From assembly GCF_002257705.1 (NCBI RefSeq), contig NZ_LSLK01000018.1, forward strand, positions 1-26,834: DNA of 26,834 nucleotides, given 5' to 3'. Origin of the DNA: Sporomusa silvacetica DSM 10669. Lineage in GTDB: Bacteria > Bacillota > Negativicutes > Sporomusales > Sporomusaceae. Positions 23,692 through 26,834 of the stretch are shown one piece after another. The position numbers and the translations under genes are program-made. Below the pieces are notes generated by a model that saw nothing but the letters and a program-made list of their open reading frames with translations, did no database searches and had not been told where the DNA came from. How positions within the stretch are numbered: the stretch's first letter is position 1; each line of letters opens with the position of its first letter.

Positions 23692-26145
23692 GTGCAAGAT
23701 GGTTTGGATTTTGGATTAGGTAAGGTTTTACCAATCAAAATTGAAGACGAAATGAAAAATTCATATATCGACTATGCTATGAGCGTAATTGTAATGAGGG
23801 CATTACCTGATGTCCGCGATGGTCTGAAACCAGTTCATCGCCGGATACTTTACGCCATGCACGAGGCTGGGATGGCGGCTAATAAGCCTTACAAAAAATC
23901 GGCGCGTATCGTCGGTGAAGTTTTGGGTAAATATCATCCCCATGGTGATAGTTCGGTATATGATGCCATTGTTAGAATGGCGCAGAATTTTTCTACCCGC
24001 TACATGCAGGTAGACGGACACGGCAACTTTGGTTCAGTGGATGGCGACTCGGCGGCAGCCATGCGTTACACGGAAGTGCGAATGTCGCGAATTGCCGAAG
24101 AGATGTTGGCCGATATTGAAAAAAACACGGTTGATTTTGTTCCTAACTATGACGAATCGTTAAAAGAGCCGTCAGTATTGCCGTCTAAGGTACCTAACTT
24201 ATTAATTAATGGTTCGTCCGGTATCGCTGTTGGTATGGCTACTAACATTCCCCCGCACAATTTGGGGGAAGTAGTTGACGGCCTCATCATGCTGATTGAT
24301 AATCCGGATGTGACGATTAATGAATTAATGCTGGCTATTAAAGGGCCAGATTTCCCGACAGGGGCCTTGATACTTGGACGTGAGGGAATCTGGCAGGCTT
24401 ATACTACTGGACGAGGCAGTGTCAAAATGCGGGCGCAGGCTAGAATTGAAAATATGTCTAGTGGCAAGCAACGAATAGTAGTTACTGAATTACCTTACCA
24501 AGTCAATAAGGCCAGAATGATTGAAAATATCGCCGGGCTTGTCAGGGATAAAACGATCGATGGTATTACTGATCTCAGAGATGAAAGTGATCGCAAAGGT
24601 ATGCGAGTGGTCATTGAACTCAGACGAGATGCTAATGCAGATGTCGTCTTAAATCAGCTTTATAAACATACACAAATGCAGGATACTTTTGGAGTAAATA
24701 TGCTAGCCTTGGTAAAAGGGCATCCCAAAGTACTCAACCTGCAGGAAGTTTTACAGTATTACCTGGAACATCAAAAAGAAGTAATTATCCGCCGTACTAA
24801 GTTTGAACTGGATAAAGCACGGGCCAGGGCGCACATTTTAGAAGGTTTAAAAATTGCGCTTGACCACCTGGATGCTGTTATTAGTACAATTAGGCAATCG
24901 CAAACGCCAGAAATTGCCAAAAATGCATTAATGGACAAGTTTAGCCTAAGTGAGAAACAATCCCAGGCTATCTTGGATATGCGTCTCCAGCGATTGACTG
25001 GACTTGAACGCGCCAAAATCGAAAATGAATACAAGGACATCTTGGAGACTATCGAATGGTTAGAGGGCGTGCTGTCAGACGAAGGCAAAGTAATGAACAT
25101 AATTAAAGAAGAACTTTTGGATGTCAAAAAACGTTTTGCTGACGAACGACGTACTGTTATTACTAGCGATGTGTCTAAGATGAATATGGAAGACCTTATT
25201 GCTGAAGAAGACATTGTAATTACCTTGACGCACCAAGGCTATATCAAACGTCTGCCTGTTGATACCTATCGCAGTCAGCGCCGGGGCGGTAGAGGTGTAC
25301 ACGGGATGGGTACCAAAGAAGAAGATTTTGTCGAGCATTTATTTGTGGCGACAACACACCACAATCTCTTGTTCTTCACCAGCAGGGGGCGGATGTACCG
25401 ATTAAAAGGATACGAACTGCCGGAAGCCGGGCGTACAGCCAAAGGCACGGCTATCGTCAACTTGCTCCAGGTGGAAAAGGATGAAAAAATCACAGCAGTT
25501 ATTCCGATTAAAGAGTTTAGCGCTAATCGCTATCTGTTTATGGCTACACAAAAAGGCACTGTCAAAAAATCCGAGTTACTCGAATTTGACACGGCCCGAA
25601 AAGGCGGTTTAATAGCTATCTCCTTGGATGAGGATGATGATTTGATTGGCGTTAAGCTGACAAATGGTGAATGTGATATAATCATGGGTACTCGGGATGG
25701 AAAGGCCATTGTCTTCCATGAAGCTGATGTACGAATCATGGGTAGGACGGCGCATGGCGTAAGAGGGATAAGTCTAGATAAAGATGATCAGGTAATAGGT
25801 ATGGATGTCGTGAAAAGAGACGGCGAAGTGCTGACAATAACATCAGAAGGCTATGGCAAACGGACAAACGCGAGCGAATACCGTATAACAGGTCGCGGAG
25901 GCAAAGGTGTTATCAATATTAAACCCAGTGCCGCCGAAAAAATCGGGTATGTTGTTGGTATAAAAATTGTTAAACCAGGGCAAGAATTGATGCTGATTAC
26001 TAGTGAGGGTATTGTTATTCGGATGGAGATTGATACCATATCAGTGACTAGCCGTAGCACGCAGGGGGTAAAAGTTATGCGTACAGATGCGGAGGATCAA
26101 GTTGTTGCCTTGGCGGTTGTTGAAAATAAAGCTAATAATGATTAA
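23692..26145 (+). CDS. gyrA: DNA gyrase subunit A
   Basis: An 817-aa GyrA. Breakage-reunion domain with YIDYAMSVIVMRALPDVRDGLKPVHRRILYAM and the active-site tyrosine in AAMRYTEVR (Y126). The C-terminal beta-pinwheel carries the GyrA box QRRGGRG, which separates it from ParC. In the quinolone-resistance region the residues matching E. coli Ser83 and Asp87 (S87, D91 here) are unchanged, the susceptible type. The start is GTG 23692 behind GAGGTGG. It is transcribed alone, between its own promoter and a terminator, rather than directly after gyrB. Confidence 0.97.
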   Translation: MQDGLDFGLGKVLPIKIEDEMKNSYIDYAMSVIVMRALPDVRDGLKPVHRRILYAMHEAGMAANKPYKKSARIVGEVLGKYHPHGDSSVYDAIVRMAQNFSTRYMQVDGHGNFGSVDGDSAAAMRYTEVRMSRIAEEMLADIEKNTVDFVPNYDESLKEPSVLPSKVPNLLINGSSGIAVGMATNIPPHNLGEVVDGLIMLIDNPDVTINELMLAIKGPDFPTGALILGREGIWQAYTTGRGSVKMRAQARIENMSSGKQRIVVTELPYQVNKARMIENIAGLVRDKTIDGITDLRDESDRKGMRVVIELRRDANADVVLNQLYKHTQMQDTFGVNMLALVKGHPKVLNLQEVLQYYLEHQKEVIIRRTKFELDKARARAHILEGLKIALDHLDAVISTIRQSQTPEIAKNALMDKFSLSEKQSQAILDMRLQRLTGLERAKIENEYKDILETIEWLEGVLSDEGKVMNIIKEELLDVKKRFADERRTVITSDVSKMNMEDLIAEEDIVITLTHQGYIKRLPVDTYRSQRRGGRGVHGMGTKEEDFVEHLFVATTHHNLLFFTSRGRMYRLKGYELPEAGRTAKGTAIVNLLQVEKDEKITAVIPIKEFSANRYLFMATQKGTVKKSELLEFDTARKGGLIAISLDEDDDLIGVKLTNGECDIIMGTRDGKAIVFHEADVRIMGRTAHGVRGISLDKDDQVIGMDVVKRDGEVLTITSEGYGKRTNASEYRITGRGGKGVINIKPSAAEKIGYVVGIKIVKPGQELMLITSEGIVIRMEIDTISVTSRSTQGVKVMRTDAEDQVVALAVVENKANND

Positions 26146-26163
26146 AGCTAATAAAGGATAAAT

Positions 26164-26209
26164 AAACATGGCTTACGCTGTTGCTATAGGCTGGGCGCAA
26201 GCCATGTTT
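26164..26209 (+). terminator. Terminator after gyrA
   Basis: Stem AAACATGGCTT / AAGCCATGTTT, extended by CGC/GCG after one mismatch, with a 16-nt loop. The T-run is short. Confidence 0.7.
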
Positions 26210-26241
26210 ACTCTATATTAGAGGAATTTCAATAAAAACGG

Positions 26242-26291
26242 TTATGTCATTAAAAATGATATTGACATAAACAAGCTATGCATGATAAGAT
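26242..26291 (+). promoter_or_regulatory. rRNA promoter P1 with overlapping inverted repeat
   Basis: TTGACA (26262-26267), 18-nt spacer, TAAGAT (26286-26291). An exact inverted repeat TTATGTCA (26242-26249) / TGACATAA (26263-26270) overlaps the -35 box and could be an operator. Confidence 0.6.
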
Positions 26292-26366
26292 AGGCAGGTC
26301 GGTTCAAGCGAGGCATTATAGCTAAGCTAAGAATAATGACAGAAATAAATACCAAGAATAAAGATA

Positions 26367-26395
26367 TTGACACGGTGAAATAAACGTGATAATAT
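26367..26395 (+). promoter_or_regulatory. rRNA promoter P2
   Basis: TTGACA (26367-26372), 17-nt spacer, TAATAT (26390-26395). Tandem promoters about 105 nt apart upstream of 16S rRNA are usual for rRNA operons. Confidence 0.75.
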
Positions 26396-26486
26396 ATAAA
26401 AGCTGTCGCCGCAATGCGAACGACAAAATGTTCCCTGAAAACTGAACAATGTAAGTAATGCATCAAAAAAGCCAGATGTGCGGTTA

Positions 26487-26621
26487 TATGTCGCTTGCGA
26501 CATACAAAACCAAAAACAATTTCTTTAAGCAGACACACGAAATCTATGATTTCGATGTGGTCGCTTAGTTAGATGCTTTGCATCTAACATCAAACAATCA
26601 TTTAGAGCCAACAAATGGCTT
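26487..26621 (+). other. Hairpin series in the 16S rRNA leader
   Basis: Four short stem-loops in a row: TATGTCG/CGACATA with a CTTG loop (26487-26504); CACACGAAATC/GATTTCGATGTG with one bulged A (26534-26559); GTTAGATGC/GCATCTAAC (26568-26588); and GAGCCA/TGGCTT (26605-26621). They probably guide folding, antitermination or RNase III processing of the rRNA precursor. Confidence 0.6.
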
Positions 26622-26633
26622 CAATAAAAAACT

Positions 26634-26834
<201 letters not shown>

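Noticed and set aside
24771..25214. 147-codon open frame on the minus strand inside gyrA
   Set aside because: Fully antisense to conserved GyrA sequence.

Overview
The window is a chromosomal origin region from a spore-forming, probably butyrate-producing member of the Negativicutes (Sporomusa/Pelosinus-like). The evidence is the gene order around dnaA, sporulation genes (prkA-yhbH-spoVR, ytaF), a short YidC without a lipoprotein signal, and the start of a 16S rRNA gene whose bases look Negativicutes-like. Species assignment is inference.

Layout. (1) 1-123, minus strand: the 5' end of a group IIC intron, placed just after the terminator of jag. (2) 131-2380, minus: the cluster rpmH-rnpA-yidD-yidC-jag. 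(3) 2381-4740: a two-part oriC. DnaA boxes lie on both sides of dnaA, and the dnaA-dnaN spacer holds a basal unwinding element (two adjacent DnaA boxes, GCCCC, then CTA/TTA triplets). (4) 4741-10345, plus: dnaN, rlbA (yaaA), recF, a zinc-ribbon-extended dciA, remB and gyrB. (5) 10346-23691: about 13 kb separates gyrB from gyrA. It carries a butyrate/4-hydroxybutyrate-type CoA-transferase, ybaK, a c-di-GMP riboswitch in front of a PAS-GGDEF-EAL protein, an unknown protein with a sporulation-like promoter, an unusual chemoreceptor, prkA-yhbH-spoVR, butyrate kinase and ytaF. (6) 23692-26145: gyrA. (7) 26146-26834: tandem rRNA promoters, a hairpin-rich leader and the first ~200 nt of 16S rRNA.

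The most interesting non-coding signal is a family of three structured elements (2130-2224 minus, 12440-12530 plus, 23418-23545 minus). All three share a core (GATG ... CCCTGGAT ... CGACTAA ... AAGTC) with different outer stems. Each lies in sense orientation in the leader of the next gene (rnpA, the EAL protein gene, ytaF). Two copies are nearly identical and can form two competing folds, one of them terminator-like. I cannot match the family to a named RNA, and it is the best candidate here for something undescribed. In the EAL gene leader it follows directly after a c-di-GMP riboswitch and its terminator, so that gene may have a tandem two-input leader.
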